A DNA stretch of 64,000 nucleotides from Cladorhizidae sp. MBARI D1340-BT2 (Eukaryota; Porifera; Demospongiae; Poecilosclerida; Cladorhizidae), in NCBI GenBank assembly GCA_028752905.1, contig JAQNBH010000010.1, positions 26,794,832 through 26,858,831 of the forward strand, in the 5' to 3' direction. The position numbers and the translations under genes are program-made. Shown one piece after another: positions 1 to 11,579 of this stretch. Below the pieces are notes generated by a model that saw nothing but the letters and a program-made list of their open reading frames with translations, did no database searches and was not told where the DNA came from. Each line of letters opens with the position of its first letter. The first letter of the stretch is position 1.

Positions 1-405
1 TCAACCTTGACTCCCACAGTTATAGGGTTTGCTGACCCTCTTCAACTACTGATCACCCATTGTGTTAAGTTTGGCTGGCATTAGATATTCGTGTTATGAG
101 CTTATAAAAATTATGGACGGAGAAAATGTAAGAGCAGGAGGAGTATCAGGAGTTCGACTGCTGCAACTGAGTGCTTCAATGTCCAAATGAATATTGACAT
201 TGTGCAAATTTGGGTACCTGATGCCAAAAATTAAAAAAGAAGGAAAAGAGTTCATTTGCATAATTAAGCAACACAACTTTCCAAACTTCTGCAAAGAACT
301 GCTCAATATCTGCTTCACCCCTCCTCACCCACTTACCCATCCCTCGGCAACAACCTACACTTCCCTCAGAACAACATTGACTATTGCCCAACCTCCCATC
401 CTTAC
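1..405 (-). other. intron 3 of the CBP/p300 gene (partial)
   Basis: This stretch follows the donor site GTAAGG (minus strand, beginning at 405) of the TAZ1 exon and runs off the window. I looked for the rest of TAZ1, which should be the next exon, and found no convincing match, so that exon probably lies outside the window. Reading frames here are extensions of the exon frame into the intron. Confidence 0.6.
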
Positions 406-2041
406 AAGGGCAATCTCTTCCTTCCGGGCAAATGGTCATGTGGTTGAGGACTTTCTTCATGTTCTCGCAGTAAGGAAGAGAGCAAGGTGTGTAATACCCA
501 CTCACTTGCATGTCATGATCATTCCTCTGGCACTTGTCTGCATGTACTAACAGGGCCAGTTGCTGTTCGATCTGCTTCCGTTTCTCGGGGTTAGGGGTAC
601 CCGTGCCCCCAGGAGGGTTCTGGGGCTTTCCCCCAACGGAAGAGGCCTGTAAGTTACCCACGAATCCAGAGACACCACTGCTTCCTACTCCTCCACACAT
701 ACTTGTACTGTTAGTCATCCCGACTCCTCCTATTTCTCCTCGTCCAGAGACCATAGAGGTAATTCCTGAGATTGCGGGAGAGTTCCCTCCACCCAGAGAG
801 ACAGAAGGATTGGAAGATGGCTGAGGGGAAGTAGATGTGTGGTTGGGGGTGTTGCTACCAGGAACGATGATTTGAGCATTAATACCTAAGCAGGCAAGAG
901 AGTGAGAGAGAGACTATGATAAGCAATACCAACCTCTATAGTTGCTGCTTGGGGGTGTATTATTTCCAAGGTAAAAATGCAAATTATCACTTTCCTCATT
1001 ATCAAAACTTGCTACAGTAAGCAAAACAGCAATACTTCCCATATTATACAGTAAGTAAGGCTTTTAGTCAGGTCATGGTAAAGTGCAGTACCTGTATCCG
1101 TGGCCCCTCCCAGAGGTGGAGTCATGTTCACCATTCCTTGAGGCTGTGGCTGCTGAGGAATCCCAGCACCCGGACCTCCCATCATCGAGTGCATCCCAGG
1201 GTATCCTTTGGCAGTCACTGGATGGTAGTGGTGCTGGTGCATGTACTGATGTGCTCCCACCATCGGCATCTGCCTCGTGCTGTGAGGGGGACCAACCGCC
1301 TGATGATGGCTCATCATGAGACCCATCCTCATTCCACCTCCCATCGGCACCTGGTTTTCAGGTACGATCATCCCATGCGTAGAGGGGCTGGGCATCTCCA
1401 CTCGCATGGGACCAGCCGTCTGCATGCCATGTTGCTGCTGCTGCTGCATGTGTGCAATGGTCGCCATCCTGGGCCCACTGTTGGCCACCATGTGGCGGGG
1501 TGCCCCTTGTCCTGCCAAGATTGCCCCACCTCCTCCTCCTCCTCCTGTCATAGGATGGGTGGACTGGTTCTGCAGGGGCTGGTGGTGCATGGAGCCAGCA
1601 AAAGAGGTCAAGGGGAGGGATGAGTTCTGAGTGTGGCCTGCTGATGAGGCCATGTTGAGCGTGGGAGTCGAGCTCAGACGCTGCATAGTAAGGATGGGGT
1701 CCCCCGAACTAATCGAAGGAGGAGGCTGAGGACAGGGAACTGAGCCTTGATGCTGGCTTAGAGTACTAGTGTTCGGAACTGAGTTTCCTGGTGGCTGAAT
1801 AGGTTGAGGGGTGGTATTGGTGGAGTTTTGCTGCTGCTGTTGTAGAGGGAGAGTGACCTGCTGTGTGCCAGAGTTAGTGCTGCTGATCATGAGGTTGTTG
1901 CCGGTAGCATTAGTACTGTTCATTGCAGCATCTGTGAAATATTTCACCGAATGTACATCTATATACAGATAGATATATAATGGGATGATGTCTTAACAAT
2001 ACTCTCTCAACTTGGTGTACTGGAGGGCTGAACTCCCCTCC

Positions 2042-2073
<32 letters not shown>

Positions 2074-2647
2074 ACCCCTTCTATAAAATAAAATAAAAAG
2101 ATCCACAGCACTGAAGTCCAGGACTATCACACAAACCACAGAACAGGCATAGTTCTAAGTAAAACTTTCACACAGCTAGCTTGCTTTATGCTCAGCTCAA
2201 TCAATAACCAAAGCAGTTTAAAATTTTCGAAGTGGCTAGAGGACGGCAGCCGGCGAGGGTTGAGAACCGTTATGAACGAGCGCACGGGGGCGTGGTTATC
2301 TATGTTGGATTTGTCTTTCTAACTTTTTTTCGGTTGGTGAACGCTTTAGGACATTTGATGAGCTTGTGAGTAAATTAAGGGCTAGGGGCTAGGGCTAGGG
2401 GCTAGGGTTTTGTCCAGTTTCCGAACCGGTTGCCGGTTCTCCAAGTAAATTTAACCGTCGCCGGCTGCGGTCCTCTAGCCACTTCCTAAAATTTCCCCCC
2501 CGTTTATTTAATGTCGAAACTACGTGCACAGTACACTAATCCAGCCTAAAACTGTTACTCACCTGAATCCCTCTCAGTTCTTTGTTTTTTCATAGGTGGC
2601 CCTTCGGCTTCAGGCCCCAACACTGACACTGGAAGCGAACTAGCCAT
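406..2647 (-). CDS. CBP/p300: CBP/p300-type histone acetyltransferase co-activator, N-terminal part (3 exons)
   Basis: Nuclear transcriptional co-activator and acetyltransferase; only the N-terminal region is in the window. Exon 1 is 2563-2647, with ATG at 2647 in context GTGCCTATGG and donor GTGAGT. Exon 2 is 1092-1931, rich in Gln, Pro, Met and Ser. Exon 3 is 406-885. All junctions are phase 1 and join in frame (Asp and Gly codons are rebuilt), and acceptors carry pyrimidine tracts such as CTTGCCTGCTTAG. Exon 3 encodes the start of a TAZ1 zinc finger: EKRKQIEQQLALLVHADKC, then CSLPYC and LNHMTIC, which supply the HxxxC and CxxxxC zinc ligands. The exon stops within TAZ1 after GRDCP, as I recall is also true of the vertebrate genes. 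KIX, bromodomain, HAT and TAZ2 must lie beyond position 1. Family identity is firm; orthology to CREBBP versus EP300 is not meaningful here, because that split is vertebrate-specific. Confidence 0.93.
2041..2080. repeat. poly-C homopolymer in CBP intron 1
   Basis: A C run of about 30 bases with one interruption, near 2043-2074. Similar runs occur at 13228-13257, 17840-17852 and 33570-33595. Run lengths are likely unreliable in the assembly. Confidence 0.9.
2227..2486. mobile_element. MITE with terminal inverted repeats, hAT-like 8-bp target duplication
   Basis: The left end reads GAAGTGGCTAGAGGAC and the right end is its inverse complement, with the TIR continuing over about 30 bp (GCAGCCGGCGA is also shared). 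The flanks carry the 8-bp direct repeat TAAAATTT at 2219-2226 and 2487-2494. There is no coding capacity. The interior has a CTAGGG-rich stretch at 2379-2408. It sits in intron 1 of the CBP/p300 gene. An 8-bp duplication points to a hAT-mobilised element; the autonomous partner is not identified. Confidence 0.75.
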
Positions 2648-2900
2648 AGGCACACCGCCTTTCCCTCGATTGCTCGCTACGAAGCAGACTGAAAAAGGAA
2701 TGTAACACTCGTGTTACATAGTTCCTGAAGCGTCTCTACCGTCCCTACGATCTTAATAGACTACCAACTGAAAACTCATTCACTTCCTGTCTCCAGCACC
2801 CAAGTCGGCAGCGCACACAGGAAGGAGAAAATAGATATATAATTACTCGCACTCCCGTGTATATAGGACGATCATGTGACCCCTGAGGATACCTTTTTCC
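2648..2900 (-). promoter_or_regulatory. 5' flank / probable 5'UTR and promoter of the CBP/p300 gene
   Basis: The sequence just upstream of the start codon contains a possible acceptor CCTTTTTCAG near 2690, so a 5'UTR intron is possible. The frame stays open back to that point. No TATA box at a convincing distance was seen. The assignment rests only on position upstream of exon 1. Confidence 0.35.
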
Positions 2901-4554
2901 TACGAAGTAGCGAGGGACGCTCTACCGTCAGTTACTTACTAGGGACTGATCAAGCGGTGTCCACTTGCTACTTCTTCAAGAGTTTAGTTTGCCATAGCTG
3001 ACTTTATGCGGAGGACAAACGTAGTTTGTTAACAAATCTCTCTGGAGACTTGTAATAGCTTCTGGACCAGCTCTTGGTGTCTGTCCTTCAACTTACATAA
3101 TTTTCTACATAAACAAATCACTATTCCACATTGTTATAAGAATAAAAGATTCACTCAAATTTTACAAGCAGCTAGGATTTCCCGTTCTACACACTTCTAC
3201 ACACTTCATTATGATGAGAATAGTATTGCTAGCTAGGTTGACTTATTGGACTATTGACTGAGATTGAAAATATAAGTCAACAAACTCAGTTGACATAATG
3301 TGACGTTCTCAATAATCATTTTCTCACTTGATGTTTTGGCTAGAAGAAAGCTAGACCAGCTAGTTCTAGCCGAAACGTCGAGTGAGTAAATTCTAATTTT
3401 GATTAGTATTGTTTATGGAAATGGTCATAAGCTTATACAAACTAAGTAATTGTGGATTACCCCCTAAAGATGGTCAGTTATCACCGAAACGACTGTGATA
3501 ACAATAGTTAGGTTCACTATTTTAAGCAGAAGTCAACTGCTTTCTGGTATATATTTGATATGATGCAGTTAGCAAAGTCTGCAGGATTGTTTGTGGATAA
3601 TAACATTCATTAAAACAACTAAAGCATAAATGCCATACATTAACAGATATTTTCCTTGCTCTTTTATTATTTATCCAATGTCAATCAATAAAATTTAATA
3701 TGGTTCGGCCTTTATCAGGTTGATGATTTATAACTTCTGCCATGGCAATGATTGTGGTTGTGCATAGCCTTGATAGTTGAGATCCAGCAAATACAGGTAG
3801 TCAACCCCTACATCTCTGCTGGCTCTGATCCTTGGGTTTGAGGTGGATGTGCAGAGCTTTCACAGGAAAATTCCTCCATTTGAAGTCTTCTCACAAGATT
3901 CGGTGGTAGGTTCAATGAATGTTTAACGATGGCAGACCTCTTTAGTTTTCCTGTCTGCATGCATCCATGTTTTACTTTTACTGTGGTCCAACCTCCTCTG
4001 TTTCTCCAAAGTATGGCACAGCTGCATTGAATATGATGTACATTCAAAATATTATTGCTGATGCAAGATGACAATTGTGTGGCTTGTGGAGGAGCATGCT
4101 TTCAAGGTACTGGATCGTAAGCCCAATCAGTTTCTTTGAAACGTCCCTAGACTCCTAACTGCCAGGCATTTTCAAGGAAAAGATATAAGATGTTTCCTAA
4201 ATAAAGTATATAGTCGGTAGAAATTAACCTTAAGCAGGCACAAAACGATAATCGTTCATCTGCAAAAAAATAATTCAAAGATTATCCAAAATGGCAACTG
4301 CTGTGATTTGTCTTGTGGACAGGAAGTAGTATAAGGTCATCGCTGACTCATAGCTAGCGATGTTCTGTTATTGACATGGTGAATTGGTTAGCAAAATGAG
4401 TGTGGCACCTTTGTTATCATTTTCCTTTCACATGGCCAGAGGTAATGCTAATCAGGAAAATATGTGAAGCCAATTAATTTGTTGCTATAGTGGTGAAAAT
4501 TCACTTCCATTTCCTGCAAGAAAATCACTATAATTATGCCTCTATTGATATTTA
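2901..4554. other. gene-free stretch
   Basis: No exon-like reading frame is supported. An 88-codon frame at 3808-4074 (minus) has no recognisable domain and no convincing splice context. The only structured feature is the palindromic hammerhead-like motif near 3320-3385. Confidence 0.5.
3317..3400. ncRNA. degenerate hammerhead-ribozyme-like palindrome
   Basis: CTCACTT and GAGTGAG can pair as an outer stem. GGCTAGAA and TTCTAGCC form an inner stem ending in the core words GAAAC and GTC. The CTGATGA box is degraded to TTGATGT. The sequence after the core resembles the tail of the better preserved copies at 22015 and 26995, and because of the palindrome a partial version can be read on either strand. 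It is probably a relic of the same element, and probably inactive. Confidence 0.4.
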
Positions 4555-5375
4555 GGTACAGTGAAACCCAGGGTCAGTTTAAAGGGAGGTCACCAGATAC
4601 TGCTACACCTACACTCAGATAGGTCACAACTAATACCTTGGCATAACTATATACTCCAGTCAAGATGCTTTAGTCATCTCACTGAAATCTAATACTATTT
4701 ACGCTAAAATGAACTACCTCCAAGACGACCATCAAATAGCGACAGGGGTTTCACTTCATCCTGAGATAGGTCTGAATAAGGGTCACTGAGAACTAGTACA
4801 GTGACCCTCAGGGTTAAGGTCACCAGACACTGAAACACCTATCATGCACTGCACCTGAAATGCTTGCTTAGACAGGTCACAACAAAGTTGTGGTAGGGTA
4901 CTCCATTCAGTGGTAGGAGGGGTCACTGTCACTGTTCTCTGTCACTTCTCTCATTCAAATGTACTCTGCATTCTCAGGTAAGTCAAGACAAATATTTCCC
5001 CCTAGCTATTCTAAAATGCTGTCTTCCTGACTGAAATCATAGTATCTAAAATGAACCTCATCCACGGAAAATCGTGGATAGTGAAGTGGTTACAGTCAAA
5101 TACAGTGGTCACTATTTCCTTACCAACTACACTCCTTTCTAGATAAGACACAACTAATATCTTGGCAAACTATTCCAATAACAGATGCTTTATTCCCCTC
5201 ACTGAATCTAGTACTATTTATGCTAAAATGAACTGCCTCCTCAGCCGATTATCGATGAGAAGGGGGTTATTCCATCTTGCGGTAGGTCACTGCATACTAG
5301 GATACAGTGTGACCGGGGGTCACTGAGAACTAGGATACAGTGACGGGGGGGGGGCATTTTAAAGGGGGATGTCAT
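4555..5375. repeat. diverged direct repeats
   Basis: At least three imperfect units are visible. GGTCACAACTAATACC, a TTGGCA step, GATGCTTTA and TAATACTATTTA are followed by GCTAAAATGAACT at 4625-4730, recur at 5150-5240, and appear partly at 4865-4950. AGTGACC-rich segments separate them. No coding potential. They could be an old tandem duplication or a degraded non-coding element. Confidence 0.6.
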
Positions 5376-5839
5376 TATTCAATTATTCATTTTTGTACTG
5401 CACTGGGGTGCGATGGCCCCAAGGGACTCAGCATTTTGAAGATTAAATTAGTAGTTATTTTATTGTATATTTTCTGTTTATCTTTTTCAAAAAAAAAGTA
5501 TTTACAGTAAACATTTATTTATCTCTGAATTTTTTTTATTATGGATAATAAAATGCACATCTTTAAAAACCATAATAAGCCGACTGCATTAGTTATCGAA
5601 TAAGTTCAGTATGGCCAACTGACCCTCTCACAGATACTGCATGGCTTACTACCAGTTATATATCAGCTAGCAGAATCATCTTTTGGGGAATAATTTGGCA
5701 AGTGCGAGTGATATGGCAAGGAGGCCATGCCAGTGTTGCAGTATCTGGTTATGAGGTAAGATGACTTGTTCTGTAATAAACACTATGACATACCCATATT
5801 AAGTTACTTTTCTAGTTGTACTGCTTGGTTATGGTAGTG
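5376..5839. other. gene-free AT-rich stretch
   Basis: AT-rich sequence with no frame, repeat or RNA gene that I can support. Confidence 0.5.
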
Positions 5840-6345
5840 GGGGGGGGAGGCCATAAATCAGTCCCTTCCTCCTCTGCCACACTTCACTACGCACCCTACA
5901 CACTTACCATCACCTGATTAGTCACACGCTCCACCTTCTACCCAAGCAACAATGCCACCTTCCCCTCAGTGCCCACCATCTAAAACTCTTCCAGCCATAT
6001 TACAGCCCCCTCAATTCCATCCAGCTCATTCATTAACATTTTCCGTTCCCTTCCAAATGTATCACAGTCTATTAGAGAGTGCCCCACGTCTTCCACTTCC
6101 TTCCTGTCACACAATATGCATCTATTATCACTACACAGCCTACATCACTTCTTTTGCTGCAATAGACCTGCTGACTCTGTCCTCAACCTAAACGTCAACC
6201 TCACTTCCTCATATCCCTGTAATGACTTTGTATACCTTTCTGCTCCATCACATTAGGCCAACCTATACCACTTCAAACTGCTTATACTCTCGACATCCTC
6301 CTCACATTTCTCTTCTTCATCTTCACCTTCCATTGCCTCACTGAC
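5840..6345 (-). pseudogene. LINE 3' end: C-terminal zinc-knuckle region of a retrotransposon polyprotein
   Basis: On the minus strand the sequence around 6060-6135 translates to CILCDRKEVEDVGHSLIDC, the CxxC...HxxxxC pattern found at the C-terminus of many LINE reverse transcriptase proteins, followed by a charged stretch (FGRERKML). Upstream and downstream frames are broken. It may belong to the same LINE type as the fragment at 38121-38930, which has a similar base bias. The reverse transcriptase core is missing. Confidence 0.6.
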
Positions 6346-7883
6346 CCTAGCTCAGCATCCAGATGTCTTTTTAATTACAAGTTAGTACAAAAATACCAAA
6401 TTAATAACTAATTAACCAAAAATAAATACATACATAAATAAATAAATAAAAAGCTAACAATAAGTTGTAAATTAAAAAATGCAAAACTGATGGGTCGTGT
6501 TTGATGATCTATTTCCATTTGCCTTTGTCACATTTGGACTATGGTTACGAGATATTAATATTCTGTTGTGTCTTGATGTGGGCCATTACTGAGTACATAC
6601 AAACAATAAAGGACTGACTACTGAAGAAAAAAACATAAATTAACTTATTAATAAATTACAAAATGTTTGATTTGGGATGATGGGGGAGGGGCCAAAGATA
6701 TAAGGACATGGGACCCTAGGTACTAAACATTTCCTCTTTCCTCTTCTCCCAATAGAGCACATATCCCATTATAATTACAATTCGGTCACCTAACCAACAT
6801 CTCCTTTCACCCCTGCTACTGATCTACTCAATGTTAGGCCTACTCTCCCTTCATCATCTTCATTTCTCCATTCTACCACCCACTCTTCAGACCCTTCAAT
6901 GCTGTCGACCATATCCAATAATCTTACTCAATCACCAGCTTCCCACAGTACAACAAGAAGTGCAGAATATCTTTCACAACACCTATATATATAGCTACAT
7001 CTTCCATAACTATCAAAAGAAGGCATGAAATTTGCAGTCTAGTTATCAGTATAAAATTCCCACAGAACTCAATATTTATGCTTAGCAAGAGTTAGCTATG
7101 TAGGAGAAAGAGTGAGAAACACTATTATCAGCATAGATGCAGGAAGTCTTAGACCATGGAAATTGGGGGCCTTGGTCACTCACTCCATAAGATCCTGTCT
7201 GGGTTTTAGAATCCTGCCCGATCTCTTAAAGCATCAAATAATGTATTTGATGATGGTGGGAAAGTGGCAATTGTATGCTCCAGTGATAATATGTTCAGAG
7301 CTAAAGATGATCCTAGATATCAGCTCTGTCCAACTATTCTCAATCGATATTTAGTCACTATATATATATATATTATATATTATTATATTTATTACCATCC
7401 TTACCTTTTTGTCCCCTGTGGGACTATATATGTCCCAAGTAGGGTAGATACCTTGCTGACCCATCTGTGGGTTACATATTCTAATTTCACTTCAATTGTT
7501 TTTCACTTCTCTGTGTGAATTATTCTTATATATTATAGCAATATTGTTTTTGCTGGAATACGGCATGCAATCGCACCCGTCATTTTTTCAAGTGTTGTAA
7601 TATTATATAGAAAACCCCAATATGAATGATTCATCGTTCTAAGTGATAAATGACCATGAATTTCACATCATGCCAAATAACTCGCAATGTATTTCACAAT
7701 TCAAGATGTACTACATTATATATTTGTTGACAAGTGATGACTTGTCCAAATATTTTACAGGCCTGTCCTTGCATTGCATTATTCATGTGAGTTTGCAATG
7801 ACTGATGAAGGAATGTTAGCACAAGATTGATGGAACCATTCCTTATATGAACAGCACTGTACACCTATGTGTACCCACCTTGT
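6346..7883. other. gene-free stretch with an AT microsatellite
   Basis: Contains an AT microsatellite (about 7357-7395) and several frames under 90 codons without recognisable domains (5952-6191, 6831-7028, 7112-7354, all plus). None has supporting splice sites or codon bias. Confidence 0.5.
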
Positions 7884-8243
7884 CTGGTATCACTCTGGTG
7901 GGTCATGCAGCACATGGAGTCACTCTGGTGGGCCATACAGCACATGGTGTCACTCTGGTGGGCCAAGCAGTACATGGTGTCACTCTGGTGGGCCATGCAG
8001 CACATGGTGTCACTCTGGTGGGCCATGCAGCACATGGTGTCACTCTGGTGGGCCATGCAGCACATGGTGTCACTCTGGTGGGCCATGCAGCACATGGTGT
8101 CACTCTGGTGGGCCATGCAGCACATGGTGTCACTCTGGTGGGCCATGCAGCACATGGTGTCACTCTGGTGGGCCATGCAGCACATGGTGTCAGTCTGGTG
8201 GGCCATTCAGCACATGGTGTCACTCTGGTAGGCCATGCAGCAT
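7884..8243. repeat. family A minisatellite, 30-bp unit, array 1 (about 12 copies)
   Basis: The unit is CACTCTGGTGGGCCATGCAG plus CACATGGTGT (30 bp). Seven central units are virtually identical; edge units carry substitutions. Because 30 is divisible by three, every frame stays open and gives long false ORFs such as repeated VGHAAHGVTL. No spacers, so it is not CRISPR. Confidence 0.97.
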
Positions 8244-9289
8244 CCCTCTCCAGATCTTAATCATGATGACCAAACTCCCACCCAGTTATTAACCCCTCTC
8301 CATAGAAACATGTACCTCTCTCAAATACGCACACTCGCACAAACGAATGCAAATACTGTAGTGGTTTATTTGTGGTGGTGGATATTAGTAATGTACTCCA
8401 TGGACTGTCTACATAAGGAAGAACCAGCCTTGCACACAACCACACTTCCCCTATGTTGGTAGTACTCTAGCATTGATTAGAGGTCTTACCCTTTACTAAA
8501 GTGGTTTTGTGGCTACCCAAATATGTATCTAAGTAGGATGTAGTTGCTGTTCAGGGTTAGGGTGGGTTACCCTTCTTGGAGCACGAAGCATCTTGTAGTT
8601 GTCAGGGTTAAGCCAGGTTCACTATGTTGCGAGACATGTCACGATCTACTTGTTCATCATATTAATAGTGGAGTTGAGCCAGGTGAACTTGGACCACATC
8701 AAATATCTACTCCATCCACTTATTCAACCCTAAGAACACCTACTCGAGTGCACTGTAGGAAGCAAGAAGGATGGAAAGAGATAGCTTGAGTAATGATGAC
8801 AGATTGGCGACTGTTTTGGTGTTAGCTGTGCTAATCAGTAAGAAGGGAGAAGGAAGTCTAGGCATGAATGGATTCAACCAATCCTTTGGAAGAGGCACCA
8901 ACAGGAAGAATATCACACACAAGAGATGAGGCTCAGTGATCCTGATAGCCATTTCATATACCTCAGTATGTCCATGGAGACATTTTATTCTCTCTTACAG
9001 AAGGTAGGATAGGTATGCGCAACTACTAGATCAAAGTATAATGTGCACAGGTAAGTCCACATCTGTAGGCTGCTGGTCATATTTCAGCAGTGCCAGAGCC
9101 GAAAGATACCACCTGCTGAATGGCTTGCCCACTCTATTTGTTCTTTACCGACAGGAAACTCGCATGTACAATCAGTATACAAAAGTTTGACAGTCTCATT
9201 GGCAATCAGTTTTCAGGATGGGCAGATCCACTCTCTGTGGTATTTTTCCAAAGACTTGCCATCTGCTTTTGAAGGTATTGGGGAAAGAG
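8244..9289. other. gene-free stretch
   Basis: Only short frames with no domains. A segment at 8609-8690 starts with AAGCCAGGTTCAC, the same word that starts the inverted repeat at 55507, but its partner arm is poor. Confidence 0.5.
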
Positions 9290-10754
9290 TGTGCAACAGT
9301 AGAACTCTCTACAGCTATTGATATTGACACATAGTAGTGCCAACTCCAGGAACAAACTCTCTACTTTAACTACAAGGGAGTTTCCATCATTTTCTTGGCT
9401 GTTTTTGATGCTTACTAAAGATACATATGCTAATGATTGTTTTGTAGTCTGAATGATATCGTTTTGTTCTCACCACTACTATAGGCTTACTATGATAGAC
9501 CTGGGTGTGGTACAGCCCTGCAGTGATGGGGGTATTTTTTTAAACTGTACGTAAGGAAGTCACTTGAAGATGTATCTTCAAAAACAGCCAAGAAAATGAT
9601 GGTACATGCCCAATTACCCAGAACCACTCTGCCATGACTTCCTCATCTTTTAGTGGGAAATGCTGCCTTTCTCTCTGTGCAACTATTTGTTGCGACCACA
9701 TCCTGGACAGAACCTGCCTGGAATGCAGTACTTAATATGTGATATGATATGGATAGTTTACCGTCCAAATTATCAAGTGTTCCTGTGTTCTTGCAGAGGA
9801 TGAAGCTTTTTCCGTGTATGGGTTGAGCAGAGCAAAGCATATCATTGAATGAGAATAGCTTTGGCATACTCACAGCAAGAAAATGATTGTGTAGAGTGCA
9901 GACATATGACATACTCCTGTGCCTGTATTCTAGATGGAGGCTTATTAGGAGGCCTATTGTTGTTTCTATGCCTGACCATGTTATTTTATGCCAATATGAC
10001 TTCAAAGTGATCTTATGACAACACAGTCCAGTGTGCATTGTCCACTTGGGTTTGTAAATGGGGAGGATTGGGCTGACAATTATGGGGTAAACCACACTGG
10101 GTTGAGGCAGGTTGACCATAGCACACACACTGGACCAACACTACAATAGGTTGAGGCAGGTTGAAGTACAGGGTGATCATAGCTCTATGGTGACACACAC
10201 TGAACAACACCGCACTGGGTTGAGGCAGGTTGATAATAGCTCTATGGGTACACACACTGGACTACAATGGGTTGAGAATTCCACCAAGAATTTGCCAAAA
10301 AGTGAATTGATTATTGGATGGTAATGATCTGCCCTTATTAGTAAGATTCCACCAAGTGGCATTCATAAGATTTCATGCTCTTCTCCACAGAGCACACACA
10401 CTGCACATACACACACACACACCTTCACACATACACACACACACACACTTATTAACTGATGATGTTATCATGATTGGGTTGTTCAATCGCCAATCTGGTG
10501 ATCAACAGAGGGTTATCTTGGCAACATAATATCCAACACACACAAATATAACTTGCAACTATAGACACTATGTTAGGAATATTCATCAGCATCTTGCTCA
10601 TTAAAAAATGAGTAGATGATCAATAATGAGATGCCTATATATTGAATTACAAATTGTAGAATGTCATATTAAAAACAAGTCGTCACTATTGAAGTTTGGT
10701 GTAGGGACTGGCTAATTTTTGAGAGAAGCAAAACTTGGCCTTGCTGCCAATGCC
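9290..10754 (+). mobile_element. Harbinger-like DNA transposon remnant, copy 1
   Basis: Closely related to 13810-15623. Around 9440-9990 it carries broken pieces of a DDE_4-type transposase: an aspartate-containing TMIDLG-like segment, a DAAFPL-type segment, then sequence corresponding to the SRARHIIEN...FGI and RRPIV segments that are clearer in copy 2. Stops and frameshifts occur throughout. It is followed by about 65-bp tandem units (10090-10280, core GGGTTGAGGCAGGTTGA), a CA microsatellite (10393-10448) and then array A2. No intact protein is possible. Confidence 0.65.
10090..10280. repeat. tandem repeat, about 65-bp unit
   Basis: Units share GGGTTGAGGCAGGTTGA followed by ATAGCTCTATGG and ACACACACTGGAC. 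The same repeat occurs at 14825-15170 in the second Harbinger-like copy, so it is part of the element. Confidence 0.8.
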
Positions 10755-11465
10755 ATGGTAGGCCATACAGCACATAGTATTCTGGTGATCCATGCAGCAC
10801 ATGGTACTCTGGTGGGCCATGCAGCACATGTTGTCACTCTGGTGGGCCATGCAGCACATGGTGTCACTCTGGTGGGCCATGCAGCACATGGTGTCACTCT
10901 GGTGGGCCATGCAACACATGGTGTCACTCTGGTGGGCCATGCAGCACATGGTGTCACTCTGGTGGGTCATGCAGCACATGGTGTCACTCTGGTTGGTCAT
11001 GCAGCACATGTTGTCACTCTGGTGGGCCATGCAGCACATGGTGTCACTCTGGTGGGCCATGCAGCACATGGTGTCACTCTGGTGGGCCATGCAGCACATG
11101 GTGTCACTCTGGTAGGCCATGCAGCACATGGTGTCACTCTGGTGGGCCATGCAGCACATGGTGTCACTCTGGTGGGCCATGCAGCACATGATGTCACTCT
11201 GGTAGTCCATGCACCACACGGTGTCACTCTGGTGGGCCATGCAGCACCCATGTAGCACATGGTGTCACTTTAGTGAGCCATGCAGCATGTGGTGTCACTC
11301 TGATGGGCTATGCAGCACATGATGCCACTCTGGTGGGTCATGCAGCACATGGTGCCACTCTGGTGGGCCATGCAGCACATGATGTCACTGTGGTGGTCCA
11401 TGCACCACATGGTGTCACTCTGGTGGGTCATGCAGCACATGTTGTCACTCTGATAGTCCATGCAT
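10755..11465. repeat. family A minisatellite, array 2 (about 23-24 copies)
   Basis: Same 30-bp unit as at 7884. Units become more divergent near both edges (10755-10830 and 11200-11465). It ends at a hAT pseudogene, and family A units resume at 13331. Confidence 0.97.
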
Positions 11466-11579
11466 GATCAGTGTCTCCAACCTCATGGATTTATCCATAA
11501 AAGTACGACATTTAGTTCACTGGTATTGAGTACAGAAAAATTATAATCTTGCTTTTGTAGCTATTCGGTAAAGGGTCTG

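Noticed and set aside
94..318. Minus-strand frame as the second half of TAZ1
   Set aside because: A CSSR segment superficially recalls TAZ1, but zinc-ligand spacing is absent and no acceptor fits the phase.
1075..1630. Plus-strand frames opposite CBP exon 2
   Set aside because: Shadow of a Gln/Pro-rich exon; the minus strand has matching splice sites and joins to TAZ1.
3808..4074. 88-codon minus-strand frame
   Set aside because: No domain, no splice context, no coding bias that I could see.
7847..8292. Long frames on both strands in family A array 1 (VGHAAHGVTL, MAHQSDTMCC repeats), and the same at 10686-11467 and 13321-13800
   Set aside because: A 30-bp tandem period keeps all frames open; all six frames are repetitive, so this is no evidence of a protein.
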